In this document: piece by piece, positions 37,342-45,621 of the stretch
Position numbering within the stretch: the stretch's first letter is position 1
Layout: every line of letters starts with the position of its first letter
From: Bacteroidales bacterium
Lineage (GTDB): Bacteria; Bacteroidota; Bacteroidia; Bacteroidales; VadinHA17
Length of the DNA stretch: 64,000 nt
Direction of reading: 5' to 3'
Assembly: GCA_024763075.1 (NCBI GenBank)
Contig: JANTGF010000005.1
Coordinates: 27,219-91,218, forward strand
Position numbers and translations under genes: made by a program
The notes under the pieces: generated by a model
The model's database searches: none
What the model was told of the DNA's origin: nothing
The model's input: only the letters and a program-made list of their open reading frames with translations

Positions 37342-37389
37342 CCCGGGGTTAAAACCCCGGGTTATTAAGATTTAAACCCTCTGGGGTTT
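37342..37389. repeat. Two adjacent palindromes
   Basis: CCCGGGGTT-AA-AACCCCGGG at 37342-37361 is a perfect 20-bp inverted repeat. AAACCC-TCTG-GGGTTT follows at 37374-37389. Both are GC-rich islands in AT-rich DNA. They are not followed by T-runs on the plus strand. They may be a REP-like repeat or a regulatory structure of the GH92 transcript leader. Confidence 0.5.
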
Positions 37390-37433
37390 TATAATCATTT
37401 CCTTGTGTGTAGGCATGGCCGTCATGAATGTTT

Positions 37434-37574
37434 CATTTGTTTAAAATTTTTAAATACTTGGTTACAAATTAACTAAAAATTTAAGAACAGATGTAACCAC
37501 TCCGTTCTCCCATGAACTTGTTTTAATCATTTTTGTGGGCGAACTTTTGATTAAAAAGTTCATGTTCGTTTCAT
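37434..37574 (-). repeat. 141-bp direct repeat, copy A
   Basis: This segment matches 44007-44148 with six substitutions and one single-base insertion over 141 bases. It contains a hairpin with arms GAACTTTT/AAAAGTTC. Copy B ends exactly at the start codon of the VOC-domain gene. At the corresponding place here there is only ATG AAA CAT TCA TGA on the minus strand, so copy A looks like an upstream region whose gene is gone, or a small mobile element. Confidence 0.75.
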
Positions 37575-37704
37575 GAGATGAATTTTTCTTAAATCAGAAT
37601 TAATAAGGCTAAAAATAGTCCTTTTTATTAATATATTATATCTGCAATTGAAGAATTTGCAGGCATTGAAGATAATGGGTTGTAAATATGCCTGTTGTCT
37701 ATGC

Positions 37705-37734
37705 TTTGCATATTGTCTTCTTTTTGTATATTTG
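37705..37734 (+). promoter_or_regulatory. Promoter of the etfB-etfA operon
   Basis: TTTG at 37705-37708 and TATATTTG at 37727-37734, separated by 18 bases, are a perfect fit to the Bacteroidota -33/-7 consensus. Transcription is expected near 37740, about 30 bases before the etfB start codon at 37770. Confidence 0.75.
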
Positions 37735-37769
37735 TCCACTTTTAAAATTTGATATATAATCATTTTACT

Positions 37770-38642
37770 ATGGGATTAAATATAATTGTTCTCGCAAAGC
37801 AAGTTCCTGATACCCGGAATGTTGGTAAAGATGCCATGAAAGCTGACGGAACGGTAAACCGGGCAGCCCTGTCTGCAATTTTCAATCCGGAGGACCTGAA
37901 TGCTCTGGAGCAGGCTTTGAGCTTAAAAAGCAGGTACAAAGATTCGGAGGTAACCATTTTAACAATGGGCCCGGGTCGTGCTGCTGACATCATTCGTGAG
38001 GGCTTTTACCGGGGTGCCGATAAAGGATATCTGTTAACAGACCGTGCTTTTGCAGGTTCCGATACCCTTGCTACTTCTTATGCTATTTCAAGGGCCATCA
38101 TGAAAATGAAAAAGGTGGATCTTATTATCGCAGGCCGTCAGGCAATAGATGGTGATACGGCTCAGGTTGGTCCTCAGGTAGCTGAAAAACTGGGTTTGCC
38201 CCAGGTAACCTATGCTGAGGAGGTTCTTTCGGCAGAAAAAAATAAGATTGTGGTGAAACGAAGGCTTGAAAGGGGAGTGGAAACAGTTGAGGCACCTCTC
38301 CCGGCAGTAATTACTGTAAATTCAAGCGCACCGGCTTGTCGACCCAGAAATGCCAAGCTGGTTATGAAATTTAAACATGCAAAAACCATTACGGAACGCC
38401 AGAATCAGTCGGAGGATTATATTGATTTAACGGCTGACCGTCCTTACCTGAACATTGAGGAATGGAGTGTGAATGATATTGATGCGGATACCGAATGGTT
38501 AGGACTTTCAGGTTCACCTACGAAAGTTAAAAAGATTGAAAATGTAGTATTTCAGGCGAAAGAGGCCAAGCTCTTATCTGCAACGGATAAGGAAATGGAT
38601 GAACTGATGAAAGAACTGATCGCCAATCACACCATTGGTTAG
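37770..38642 (+). CDS. etfB: Electron transfer flavoprotein beta subunit
   Basis: From the ATG at 37770 the protein has 290 residues and begins MGLNIIVLAKQVPDTRNVGKDAMK, the standard EtfB opening. An upstream TTG at 37749 lies near the predicted transcription start and is rejected. Typical parts are NPEDLNALEQAL, GPGRAADIIREGFYRGADKGYLLTDRAFAGSDTLATSYAI and the AMP-site segment AGRQAIDGDTAQVGPQVAEKLGLP. With EtfA it forms the dimer that accepts electrons from acyl-CoA dehydrogenases. The acyl-CoA dehydrogenase gene downstream is the obvious partner. It is longer than the human or Paracoccus subunit (about 255) by a C-terminal extension, as is usual in this phylum. Confidence 0.95.
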   Translation: MGLNIIVLAKQVPDTRNVGKDAMKADGTVNRAALSAIFNPEDLNALEQALSLKSRYKDSEVTILTMGPGRAADIIREGFYRGADKGYLLTDRAFAGSDTLATSYAISRAIMKMKKVDLIIAGRQAIDGDTAQVGPQVAEKLGLPQVTYAEEVLSAEKNKIVVKRRLERGVETVEAPLPAVITVNSSAPACRPRNAKLVMKFKHAKTITERQNQSEDYIDLTADRPYLNIEEWSVNDIDADTEWLGLSGSPTKVKKIENVVFQAKEAKLLSATDKEMDELMKELIANHTIG

Positions 38643-38703
38643 TGTCTGAAAATTGAATAAATTAAAAACATCAACCGGAATTTCCGGAGAAAAATAGAAA
38701 ACG

Positions 38704-39723
38704 ATGAATAATGTATCTGTTATTTGCGAGATTGAAGAGGGTAAAATTGCCGATGTTAGTCTTGAGTTAATGACCAAAGGCCGTTCCCTGGCCAATGATC
38801 TCAAATGTAAGCTTGAAGCCGTGGTTCTGGGACATAATCTGGACGGAATAGAAAAAGAATTGTTTCCTTTTGGTGCGGACATGGTTTATGTGGGTGATGA
38901 TGAAAGGCTGGACCCATACACAACTTTGCCTTTTACAAGTATAATTGTAGAATTGTTCAGGGAAACAAAACCACAAATTGCACTGCTTGGTGCAACCACT
39001 CTTGGCCGAGACCTCGGGCCCCGGATTTCGTCGGCTTTGCAGAGTGGTTTGACCGCCGATTGTACTGCACTTGAGATTGGTGATCATTATGTTAAAAAGG
39101 AGGATAAGACATATAAGGATTTGTTGTATCAGATCAGGCCTGCTTTTGGAGGGAATATTGTGGCTACCATCATTAATCCCGATCATCGTCCGCAGATGGC
39201 AACCGTTCGCGAAGGGGTAATGAAAAAAGAAGAGTATGATAAAAGCTATAAAGGAACATTAAGGAAACTTGACGTGGATAAATACCTTAAACCGGAGGAT
39301 CTGGTGGTTAAGGTTATTGAACGTCATATGGAAAAGTCCAAAGTGAACATCAAGAATTCTTCCATTATCATATCCGGAGGCTACGGAATGGGATCAAAAG
39401 AGAACTTTGATCTTCTGTATCAGCTTGCAGATACAATCGGGGCTGAAGTTGGAGCATCACGTGCGGCCGTTGATGCAGGTTATGCCGAACATGAAAGACA
39501 GATTGGACAGACCGGCGTAACCGTGAGGCCCAAACTTTACATCGCCTGTGGGATCTCCGGACAAATTCAGCATGTGGCAGGTATGGAGGATTCATCCATG
39601 ATCATTGCCGTAAATAATGATCCCAATGCACCCATCAACAAAATTGCTGATTATGTAATTGCCGGTGATGTGCTGGAGGTCATCCCCAAAATGATAAGGT
39701 TCTACAAACAAAATACAAAGTAA
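38704..39723 (+). CDS. etfA: Electron transfer flavoprotein alpha subunit
   Basis: The 339-residue protein has the N-terminal ETF domain and the C-terminal FAD-binding domain. The latter shows the diagnostic SGGYGMGSKENFDLLYQLADTIGAEVGASRAAVDAGY, IGQTGVTVRPKLYIACGISGQIQHVAGMEDS and NNDPNAPINKIADYVIAGD. It carries the FAD and hands electrons on to the quinone pool through ETF dehydrogenase, not encoded in the window. It starts 61 bases after etfB. Confidence 0.95.
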   Translation: MNNVSVICEIEEGKIADVSLELMTKGRSLANDLKCKLEAVVLGHNLDGIEKELFPFGADMVYVGDDERLDPYTTLPFTSIIVELFRETKPQIALLGATTLGRDLGPRISSALQSGLTADCTALEIGDHYVKKEDKTYKDLLYQIRPAFGGNIVATIINPDHRPQMATVREGVMKKEEYDKSYKGTLRKLDVDKYLKPEDLVVKVIERHMEKSKVNIKNSSIIISGGYGMGSKENFDLLYQLADTIGAEVGASRAAVDAGYAEHERQIGQTGVTVRPKLYIACGISGQIQHVAGMEDSSMIIAVNNDPNAPINKIADYVIAGDVLEVIPKMIRFYKQNTK

Positions 39724-39777
39724 TCATTCTTAGATAACTGAAATCAAGGCATCTGCCGGATCAAAAAAATAAAGAAA

Positions 39778-41484
39778 ATGGCTAATTTTTTCACAGATAA
39801 TTCCGATCTTAAATTTCATCTGACCCACCCTTTGATGAAAAAAATTGTTGCGCTCAGAGAGCGTGATTTTGTTGACAAGGATAAGTTTGACTATGCTCCC
39901 ATAGATTTTGAAGATGCAATGGACAGTTACGAAAAGGTACTGGAAATTGTGGGAGAGATCAGCGGTGATATTGTGGCTCCCAATGCGGAGGGCGTGGATC
40001 AACAGGGACCGAAAATTGTAAATAATGAAGTAATCTATGCCGATGGTACTCAGGAAAACCTGGAAGCACTTGTGGAAGCTGGTTTGATGGGGATTACACT
40101 ACCCAGAAAGTATAAAGGACTTAACTTTCCGATAGTCCCTTATATTATGGCAGCCGATATTGTTTCCCGGGCCGATGCGGGTTTTGTAAATATATGGGGA
40201 TTGCAGGATTGTGCTGAGACCATTAATGAATTCGGGGACGATGATCAGAAAAAGCGTTTCCTTCCCAGAATATGTGACGGAGAAACAGCAGCCATGGATC
40301 TTACCGAACCGGATGCGGGCTCTGACCTTCAGGCTGCCATGCTAAAAGCTACTTATAATGAAAAAGAAGGGAAATGGTACCTGAATGGTGTAAAAAGGTT
40401 TATTACCAATGGAGATGCCCATATTTCCCTGATTTTAGCACGTTCTGAAGAAGGTACACAGGATGGAAGGGGTTTGTCCATGTTCATTTATGACAGGGGC
40501 AACAAAGCGGTAAAGATTCGTCGTTTGGAAAATAAAATGGGGATCAAGGGATCACCTACATGTGAACTGGTGTTTAAAAATGCTCCGGCAGAACTGGTCG
40601 GTTCGCGTCGGCTCGGCCTTATAAAATATGTGATGGCTTTAATGAACGGTGCACGTCTGGGGATTGGTGCGCAGTCGGTTGGTGTGAGTGAAGCGGCCTA
40701 TCGTGAAGCCATTGAGTACGCCAGGGAACGTGAACAATTCGGAAAACCAATCATACAATTTCCGGCAGTGTATGAAATGCTTGCCGTAATGAAGGCCAAA
40801 CTTGATGCTTCCCGGTCTCTTTTGTACGAAACAGCCCGTTATGTGGATCTTTATAAAACCTATACTGCCATTTCCGAAGAACGGAAACTGGAACCGGAAG
40901 AGCGCAAAGAAATGAAAACTTATCAGCGACTGGCAGATTATTTTACGCCTCTGTTGAAAGGATTGGCAAGTGAATACAGTAATCAGCTGGCTTATGATGC
41001 GGTTCAGATCCATGGAGGTTCCGGATTTATGAAAGATTATCCGGTGGAACGTATTTACAGGGATGCCCGTATCACTTCCATTTATGAAGGTACCACACAA
41101 TTGCAGGTGGTGGCTGCCATTCGCGGGGTGACTACCGGGGGATACCTGAACCGGATAAGAGATTTTGAAGCCATGGATATTAAGCCGGAATTACACGGAT
41201 ACCGCCGAACACTGATTGTAATGACCGAGGAATACGAGAAAGCAGCTAAAAATGTGATGGATGTGAATGAGCCCGAATATATAGATTATCATGCCCGCCG
41301 GCTTGTTGAGATGGCAGGAAATATCATTATGGGATATCTTCTGCTGCATGATACGGAGCGGGATAATAATTTCAGAGCTTCTGCAGAAGTATTCATTAAA
41401 AGAGGAAAAGCGGACAATCATGCCAAAGCTGCTTTTATTTTTAATTCCTCTATTGACGACCTGGGCTATTACAAACTGAATTAG
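39778..41484 (+). CDS. Long-type acyl-CoA dehydrogenase
   Basis: At 568 residues it is longer than the usual 380-residue acyl-CoA dehydrogenase, the difference being an N-terminal helical part and a C-terminal extension after the core. Core motifs are MDLTEPDAGSDLQAA, WYLNGVKRFITNGDA, RREQFGKP-like REREQFGKPIIQFP and YDAVQIHGGSGFMKDYPVERIYRDARITSIYEGTTQLQ. The catalytic base is expected to be Glu437 in YEGT. It dehydrogenates an acyl-CoA at the alpha-beta position with FAD and passes electrons to EtfAB. The exact chain length or branching of the substrate is not predictable. It follows etfA by 54 bases, in the same operon. Confidence 0.93.
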   Translation: MANFFTDNSDLKFHLTHPLMKKIVALRERDFVDKDKFDYAPIDFEDAMDSYEKVLEIVGEISGDIVAPNAEGVDQQGPKIVNNEVIYADGTQENLEALVEAGLMGITLPRKYKGLNFPIVPYIMAADIVSRADAGFVNIWGLQDCAETINEFGDDDQKKRFLPRICDGETAAMDLTEPDAGSDLQAAMLKATYNEKEGKWYLNGVKRFITNGDAHISLILARSEEGTQDGRGLSMFIYDRGNKAVKIRRLENKMGIKGSPTCELVFKNAPAELVGSRRLGLIKYVMALMNGARLGIGAQSVGVSEAAYREAIEYAREREQFGKPIIQFPAVYEMLAVMKAKLDASRSLLYETARYVDLYKTYTAISEERKLEPEERKEMKTYQRLADYFTPLLKGLASEYSNQLAYDAVQIHGGSGFMKDYPVERIYRDARITSIYEGTTQLQVVAAIRGVTTGGYLNRIRDFEAMDIKPELHGYRRTLIVMTEEYEKAAKNVMDVNEPEYIDYHARRLVEMAGNIIMGYLLLHDTERDNNFRASAEVFIKRGKADNHAKAAFIFNSSIDDLGYYKLN

Positions 41485-41516
41485 CTGTTAGTTTAAAACT
41501 CTTTTAATACCTGAAC

Positions 41517-42809
41517 ATGCCACAAGATTTTCAACCCACGAAGTATAAACTTCAATCATTCAAAACAGGGAAAATTTTCCAGGATGAAGGATGGACACTG
41601 GATGCTCCCGGTGAAGAATCTCCGTCATTGATAAGGGCTATTTTTGAAAACAAACAATTGAATGTCAGGGATGATTCATTCGGACTGTACAAATTTGCCG
41701 ACTGGCTGCCTGTGAATAAGATGCTGGAAGGATCTTCTCCTCCGGTCACCTATAAAAGCAAAGGTCTTGCAGAAGAACTGGGACTAAAAGAATTGTATAT
41801 AACTTTTAGTGGTTACTGGCCTGAGAAAGGGGCGAAAATGCACACCTGTTCCTTTAAGGAAACCGAGGCTTATTCTGTAGGTGGAAGATTGAATCCGGAA
41901 TCGGGGGAAGTCCTGGTAGTTGCATCTGCAGGAAACACTTCGCGCTCATTTGCCAGGGTTTGTTCAGATAACAATATTCCACTGTTGCTTTGTGTCCCGG
42001 AAGATAACCTGAATGCACTATGGTTTGATAAACCCATCAGGGATAATGTTAAACTGGTAGTAACCCGGTCAGGGAGTGATTATTTTGATGCGATTCATCT
42101 TTCCAATCTGGCTTGTCAGCTGGATGGTTTTATTCCAGAAGGCGGGGCAAAGAATGTTGCCCGTCGTGATGGAATGGGAACCACTGTTTTATCTGCAGTG
42201 ACTGAAATTGGGCACATCCCTGAGTATTATTTTCAGGCGGTAGGAAGTGGTACCGGTGCAATTTCTGCATGGGAAGCCAATTTACGGTTTATTGAGGATG
42301 GCCGTTACGGGAGTAACAAAATGAAACTGATGATCTCACAGAACCACCCTTTTATTCCTTTGCATGATGCATGGAAGGCGAATTCAAGGCACTTATTGCC
42401 CTTTGATGATGAAGAAGCCCGCAAACAGGTGGAAGAGATTGATGCCAAAGTACTTTCCAACCGCAAACCCCCTTATCCTATTGCAGGAGGACTGTTTGAT
42501 GCAATGACCGATACCGGAGGTGATGTGTTGTTTGCAACCAACGAAGAGGCTGCTTATGCTTCCGGTCTTTTTGAAAAGCTGGAAGGCATTGATATTCATC
42601 CGGCTGCTTCTGTTGCTGTTGCTTCACTAATTGATGCTGTTAAGGCAGGGGAAGTGGAAAAAGATGCTACCATCATGTTGAATATTACCGGTGGTGGCGA
42701 AAAACGATTAAAAAGTGAAAAGGAAGTAACTTATCTTAAACCATCTCATGTTTTTGAGATTACACCTTCACTTGAAACGGTTAAGGGAGTGCTGGATCGG
42801 TTGTTTTAG
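41517..42809 (+). CDS. Cysteate synthase (threonine-synthase-related PLP enzyme)
   Basis: This 430-residue PLP enzyme is fold-type II, with the cofactor lysine Lys114 in MHTCSFKETEAYS and the phosphate loop SAGNTSRSF. It resembles, from memory, the characterised cysteate synthase of Methanosarcina acetivorans through long segments: LPVxxxLxxxxxPVTYKS, YITFSGYWPEKGA, PEGGAKNVARRDGMGT, YFQAVGSGTGAISAWEA and SNRKPPYPIAGGLFDAM. That enzyme makes L-cysteate from O-phosphoserine and sulfite. Real threonine synthases lack the SGYWPEKGA motif. In Bacteroidota cysteate is the precursor of sulfonolipids (capnine), which is the likely use here. It starts 32 bases after the acyl-CoA dehydrogenase gene, at the end of the same run. 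Gene finders will often call it thrC. Confidence 0.82.
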   Translation: MPQDFQPTKYKLQSFKTGKIFQDEGWTLDAPGEESPSLIRAIFENKQLNVRDDSFGLYKFADWLPVNKMLEGSSPPVTYKSKGLAEELGLKELYITFSGYWPEKGAKMHTCSFKETEAYSVGGRLNPESGEVLVVASAGNTSRSFARVCSDNNIPLLLCVPEDNLNALWFDKPIRDNVKLVVTRSGSDYFDAIHLSNLACQLDGFIPEGGAKNVARRDGMGTTVLSAVTEIGHIPEYYFQAVGSGTGAISAWEANLRFIEDGRYGSNKMKLMISQNHPFIPLHDAWKANSRHLLPFDDEEARKQVEEIDAKVLSNRKPPYPIAGGLFDAMTDTGGDVLFATNEEAAYASGLFEKLEGIDIHPAASVAVASLIDAVKAGEVEKDATIMLNITGGGEKRLKSEKEVTYLKPSHVFEITPSLETVKGVLDRLF

Positions 42810-42861
42810 AGTTTCTGTTGTCCCGAAAACCTGTAAATCCAAGAATTCGACTGTTTCGGGA

Positions 42862-42930
42862 TTTCTATGGTTTCTATAGTTTCTGTTGTTTCTATAGTTT
42901 CTGTTGTTTCTATAGTTTCTGTTGTTTCTT
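42862..42930. repeat. 18-bp tandem repeat, three units
   Basis: The unit TTTCTATAGTTTCTGTTG occurs three times without change at 42871-42924, preceded by the half unit TTTCTATGG and followed by TTTCTT. It begins 62 bases after the cysteate-synthase stop codon. The perfect identity suggests recent slippage or array expansion. Confidence 0.85.
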
Positions 42931-42952
42931 AAAATTAAGCAATATCTTTCAG

Positions 42953-43380
42953 TTAGGTTGAGATGTGAAGCATCACGTCTTTACCATAATGTGGCACCAG
43001 TAATTTCTCAGTCACTCAGTTCCTTCATCATCCGTCTTTACGGGTTGTTTTATTAAAGCATTCCAGTACTGTAAGGCCGAGACGTGATGCATCACGTCTT
43101 TACCACAATATGGCACCGGTAATCCCTCAGTCACCTTGTCTCTCCGTCCCTCAGTCACTTCATCATCCGTCTTTACAGGTTGTTTTGCAAAGCATTTCCG
43201 TACTGTTAAGCCGAGACGCGAAGCGTCGCGTCTTTACGACAATGTGGCATCAGCAATCCCTCCCTTACTCATTCCCTTCATCATCCGTCTTTACAGGTTG
43301 CTTCATTAAAGCATTCATACATTTATGCATTTAAGCATTATCTTATAGTTAGGCCGAGACGCGAAGCATGGCATCTTTAC
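42953..43380. repeat. Tandem array of a palindromic GAGACG repeat, four copies
   Basis: The core with arms AGACGCGA/TCGCGTCT followed by TTAC appears at 42960-42984, 43079-43103, 43213-43237 and 43356-43380, spaced 119, 134 and 143 bases apart. Copy 3 is a perfect palindrome and copies 1, 2 and 4 carry matching or single changes. Between cores lie conserved pieces such as CATCATCCGTCTTTACAGGTTG and AAAGCATT. The family is a non-coding intergenic repeat. Confidence 0.85.
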
Positions 43381-43475
43381 AAGAATGCAATTCATCGATC
43401 AACCTTTCATCTATCATCCACTGTAACTTTAGTGAAGGTGGGTTCATCGATCATCCTTTAACCTTCACCCTTCTA

Positions 43476-44009
43476 TTATTCCGGCCCGATCAGTTCAATA
43501 AAAGTACCATCAGGATCCTGGATCAGGACAAATTGTCTTTTCTCATCCAGTTTTGTAGGTGTTTCCCCAAGAAATTTAACATGGTGTTTTTTAATTCTTT
43601 CTACAAATGGTTTCATGGATTTTACAAAAATGGTAACATATTGCACTCCGGTGTCGTCCTGAATAAATTTTGGGTAAGGATGCTTTGCTTTTTTATCAAA
43701 GCTCATTATTTTCCACTGGGTTGCCTGGTCATTGTCTTTCAGTTTGAGAATGGCAACTTTAAATGGCACGCCATCGGAAAGTCCTGATCGTTTGCCAAAT
43801 TCCCCATCTACATCAAAGCCACCAGTCTTTGTCATGCCTAAAACATTTACATAAAAGTCATATGATTTTTCAAAATCTTCTACAATAACACCAATTTCAA
43901 TAATCCCACGCTCAAAATCCGATGGTGCCGGTTTGTTAAGACTGAGGACTATGATCAGAACAAGCGGGAGCAAAACAAGTAAGGGCAAAGATGTTTTTAA
44001 ATTTTTCAT
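43476..44009 (-). CDS. VOC-family (glyoxalase-like) protein with N-terminal anchor
   Basis: This 177-residue protein has a hydrophobic N-terminus (residues 7-24, LPLLVLLPLVLIIVLSL), an uncleaved anchor or signal, followed by one vicinal-oxygen-chelate domain. Recognisable strands are IIEIGVIVEDFEKSYDFYVNVLGM, GVQYVTIFVKSMKPFVERIKKHHV and QFVLIQDPDGTFIELI, the last holding the metal-ligand Glu. VOC proteins include glyoxalases, dioxygenases and resistance proteins. The substrate is unknown. Its ATG directly abuts the 142-bp repeat copy B, which is therefore the leader and probably promoter region of this gene. Confidence 0.85.
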   Translation of the reverse strand: MKNLKTSLPLLVLLPLVLIIVLSLNKPAPSDFERGIIEIGVIVEDFEKSYDFYVNVLGMTKTGGFDVDGEFGKRSGLSDGVPFKVAILKLKDNDQATQWKIMSFDKKAKHPYPKFIQDDTGVQYVTIFVKSMKPFVERIKKHHVKFLGETPTKLDEKRQFVLIQDPDGTFIELIGPE

Positions 44010-44148
44010 GTGTTTAAAATTTTTAATTACTTGGTTACAAATTAACTAAAAATTTGAGAACAGATGTAACCACTCCGTTCTCCCATGAACTTGTTTTAAT
44101 CATTTTCGTGTGTGAACTTTTGATTAAAAAAGTTCATGTTCGTTTCAT
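44007..44148 (-). repeat. 142-bp direct repeat, copy B (leader of the VOC gene)
   Basis: It is nearly identical to 37434-37574 and ends exactly at the start codon of the VOC gene. It contains the hairpin with arms GAACTTTT/AAAAGTTC. Because it lies immediately upstream of a gene it probably contains the promoter and 5' untranslated leader, though no clean TTTG-N18-TAnnTTTG pair was found in it. Confidence 0.75.
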
Positions 44149-44928
44149 TGTATTAAACTGTTTTTAAGGTTTTATTTATTTTTCTTTTCCTTTTTCCCGC
44201 CAAAAAGTTTCTTATGTTGCAAGTTTCCTGCTACCTTTTCGATCGCAATTAATGTTTGGTTTAGATTATAAATAATTGCCATGTTTTTTTTCAGGTCTTT
44301 ACCGACCTTATAAAAAACTTCTTCAAAATTCGCCAATTTATTTAATTCAAAAATATATCCATGTAAAATATGCTCATAATCAGTAGCTGTTGTGGATAAC
44401 AATCATTTTATCTCCAATCAATGCCTCGGGTTTAATTTCAACTTTTGAATTTTTATGAATGAATTTTACGAATTTCTTGTCAATGTAAATATAGTGATAA
44501 AAATAATTATAAATTTAAGATTCATACTAATTTTCATTCAGTAGAGTCATATTCGAATAGCAGGCAATTCTCTTATTGATTGGGGAAATGAAATAATTTT
44601 AATAGATTTGGGTTAATTATGTAGAGAGGATCCCGATTAGGAACTTATTTCTAATATTTGTGTATTATTTGGCAAGAAACTACAAAATACAAATGATAAA
44701 AAACAAATAAATTCCAATGGGAAAATTCAAAACAGATTTCGTAATTATTATTTTAAAATCTGAGATTTATTTGAATTTTGTTTTTTGTTTTTTGTTTTTT
44801 CCGGTTTATTCAGGTTAAAATAATTCTGGTGCTTTGAGATTAGAATGCCGGGATCAGGAAATTTTAAAAACTTTGTGAGTTTTTGTACACTCTCCGGTTT
44901 ACTTTTTAATAATTTAAATGTTGAATTG
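44149..44928. other. Intergenic region with a decayed MCE/MlaD-like gene
   Basis: The only protein-like content is the minus-strand remnant at 44172-44490. The rest, 44491-44928, is AT-rich and holds no supported gene. It includes the promoter area of the lipoprotein gene that starts near 44929. Confidence 0.6.
44172..44490 (-). pseudogene. Remnant of an MCE/MlaD-family gene, frameshifted
   Basis: On the minus strand from 44490 the frame reads IYIDKKFVKFIHKNSKVEIK then PEALIGDKMIVIHNSY and a stop. The KxKPEALIGDKxIVI pattern is that of the MCE domain of MlaD-type lipid-transport proteins. After a one-base shift near 44400 the reading continues as STTATDYEHILHGYIFELNK and so on to 44172, ending in a Lys-rich tail (GGKKEKKNK). 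No start codon, N-terminal membrane helix or first half of the domain is present. It is a fragment with a deletion and frameshift at the junction, and the frame from 44402 uses a TTG that follows a stop codon directly. Confidence 0.5.
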
Positions 44929-45621
44929 GTGCGTTTCATTTCTATAAAAATATTGCTTGTATTTTTTGTCATAACGGCTTTTCTTATCTCATGCATTGAT
45001 GATGATGCTACGGATATTAGCCCGACAATTGAATATGAAGCGGAGTTCTCCTTACCTGTTGGAACGGATACCATCACTTTGGCACAGCTTCTTTATAATG
45101 TTCCTCTTATTAAGATTGATGAACCTTTTGATAAAGATACTGTTTCGTATTTTTTTTATGATAGTGTATATTATTACTCACCGGGAACCCTTAAAGATTC
45201 GGTTTCGGCACCTCTTATACTGGCACCTTTTGAAAATGATACAGCCGAGATCACTACATTGATGTTTCGGATTAATGCGGCAAATTTTATACCTGCAAAA
45301 TTTATGGTTCAGGTTTATTTTGCTGATTCTAATAAGGTGATTCTTGATTCTTTGTATGAAGACGGACCGGTTTTTTTAGAATCTGCTTACACTAATGACA
45401 TAGGGATCGTTATCGGTCCATGGGAAACAATTATTGATAATTACCTTCCTTCTGAAAAGATAGATAAACTGAATGATATGACGGATGTTATCCTTAGTAC
45501 GAAAATGACCATACCGGATTCATCCGCAGATACTGTTCCTGTCCCGTTTTATCATGATCAGAGTCTATGGATTCAGGTGGGTATAAGGGTAGGACTTAAA
45601 ATGACCGTAAATGTCTTTTAA
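44929..45621 (+). CDS. Lipoprotein of unknown function, coupled to DUF5723 protein
   Basis: I place the start at the GTG at 44929. It yields MRFISIKILLVFFVITAFLISCIDD, a lipoprotein signal with Cys22. A longer frame to ATG 44845 puts 28 extra residues before the signal. The remaining 208 residues are beta-strand-rich, acidic and contain no domain I recognise (EYEAEFSLPVGTDTITLAQLL near the start). The gene overlaps the following outer-membrane protein gene by 11 bases, so they form a unit and the products may associate at the outer membrane. Its function is unknown. Confidence 0.75.
   Translation: MRFISIKILLVFFVITAFLISCIDDDATDISPTIEYEAEFSLPVGTDTITLAQLLYNVPLIKIDEPFDKDTVSYFFYDSVYYYSPGTLKDSVSAPLILAPFENDTAEITTLMFRINAANFIPAKFMVQVYFADSNKVILDSLYEDGPVFLESAYTNDIGIVIGPWETIIDNYLPSEKIDKLNDMTDVILSTKMTIPDSSADTVPVPFYHDQSLWIQVGIRVGLKMTVNVF

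Larger units (their letters stand above)
37234..37769. other. Divergent control region between GH92 copy 2 and etfB
   Basis: This gap of 536 bases has no gene. It contains a perfect palindrome (37342-37361, arms CCCGGGGTT/AACCCCGGG), a second smaller hairpin at 37374-37389 (AAACCC/GGGTTT), a 141-bp segment repeated at 44007 (37434-37574), and the etfB promoter (37705-37734). Confidence 0.7.
42810..43475. other. Repeat-rich intergenic region
   Basis: No gene is supported in these 666 bases. They hold a short 18-bp tandem repeat (42862-42930) and four copies of a 120-140-bp palindromic repeat (42953-43380). The short open frames in it are chance products of the repeats. Confidence 0.8.

Noticed and set aside
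41517..42809. Threonine synthase (thrC)
   Set aside because: The PLP fold is shared, but the diagnostic segments (SGYWPEKGA, PEGGAKNVARRDG, YFQAVGSGTGAISAWEA) match cysteate synthase and not ThrC.
42810..43475. CRISPR-like array from the repeated GAGACG blocks
   Set aside because: Repeats are palindromic, 119-143 bases apart and diverge from one another; spacers are also conserved between copies and no cas gene is present. This is an intergenic repeat family, not CRISPR.
44172..44402. Independent 76-residue gene starting at TTG
   Set aside because: The TTG directly follows a stop codon and the upstream frame continues an MCE-like segment, so it is part of a pseudogene.
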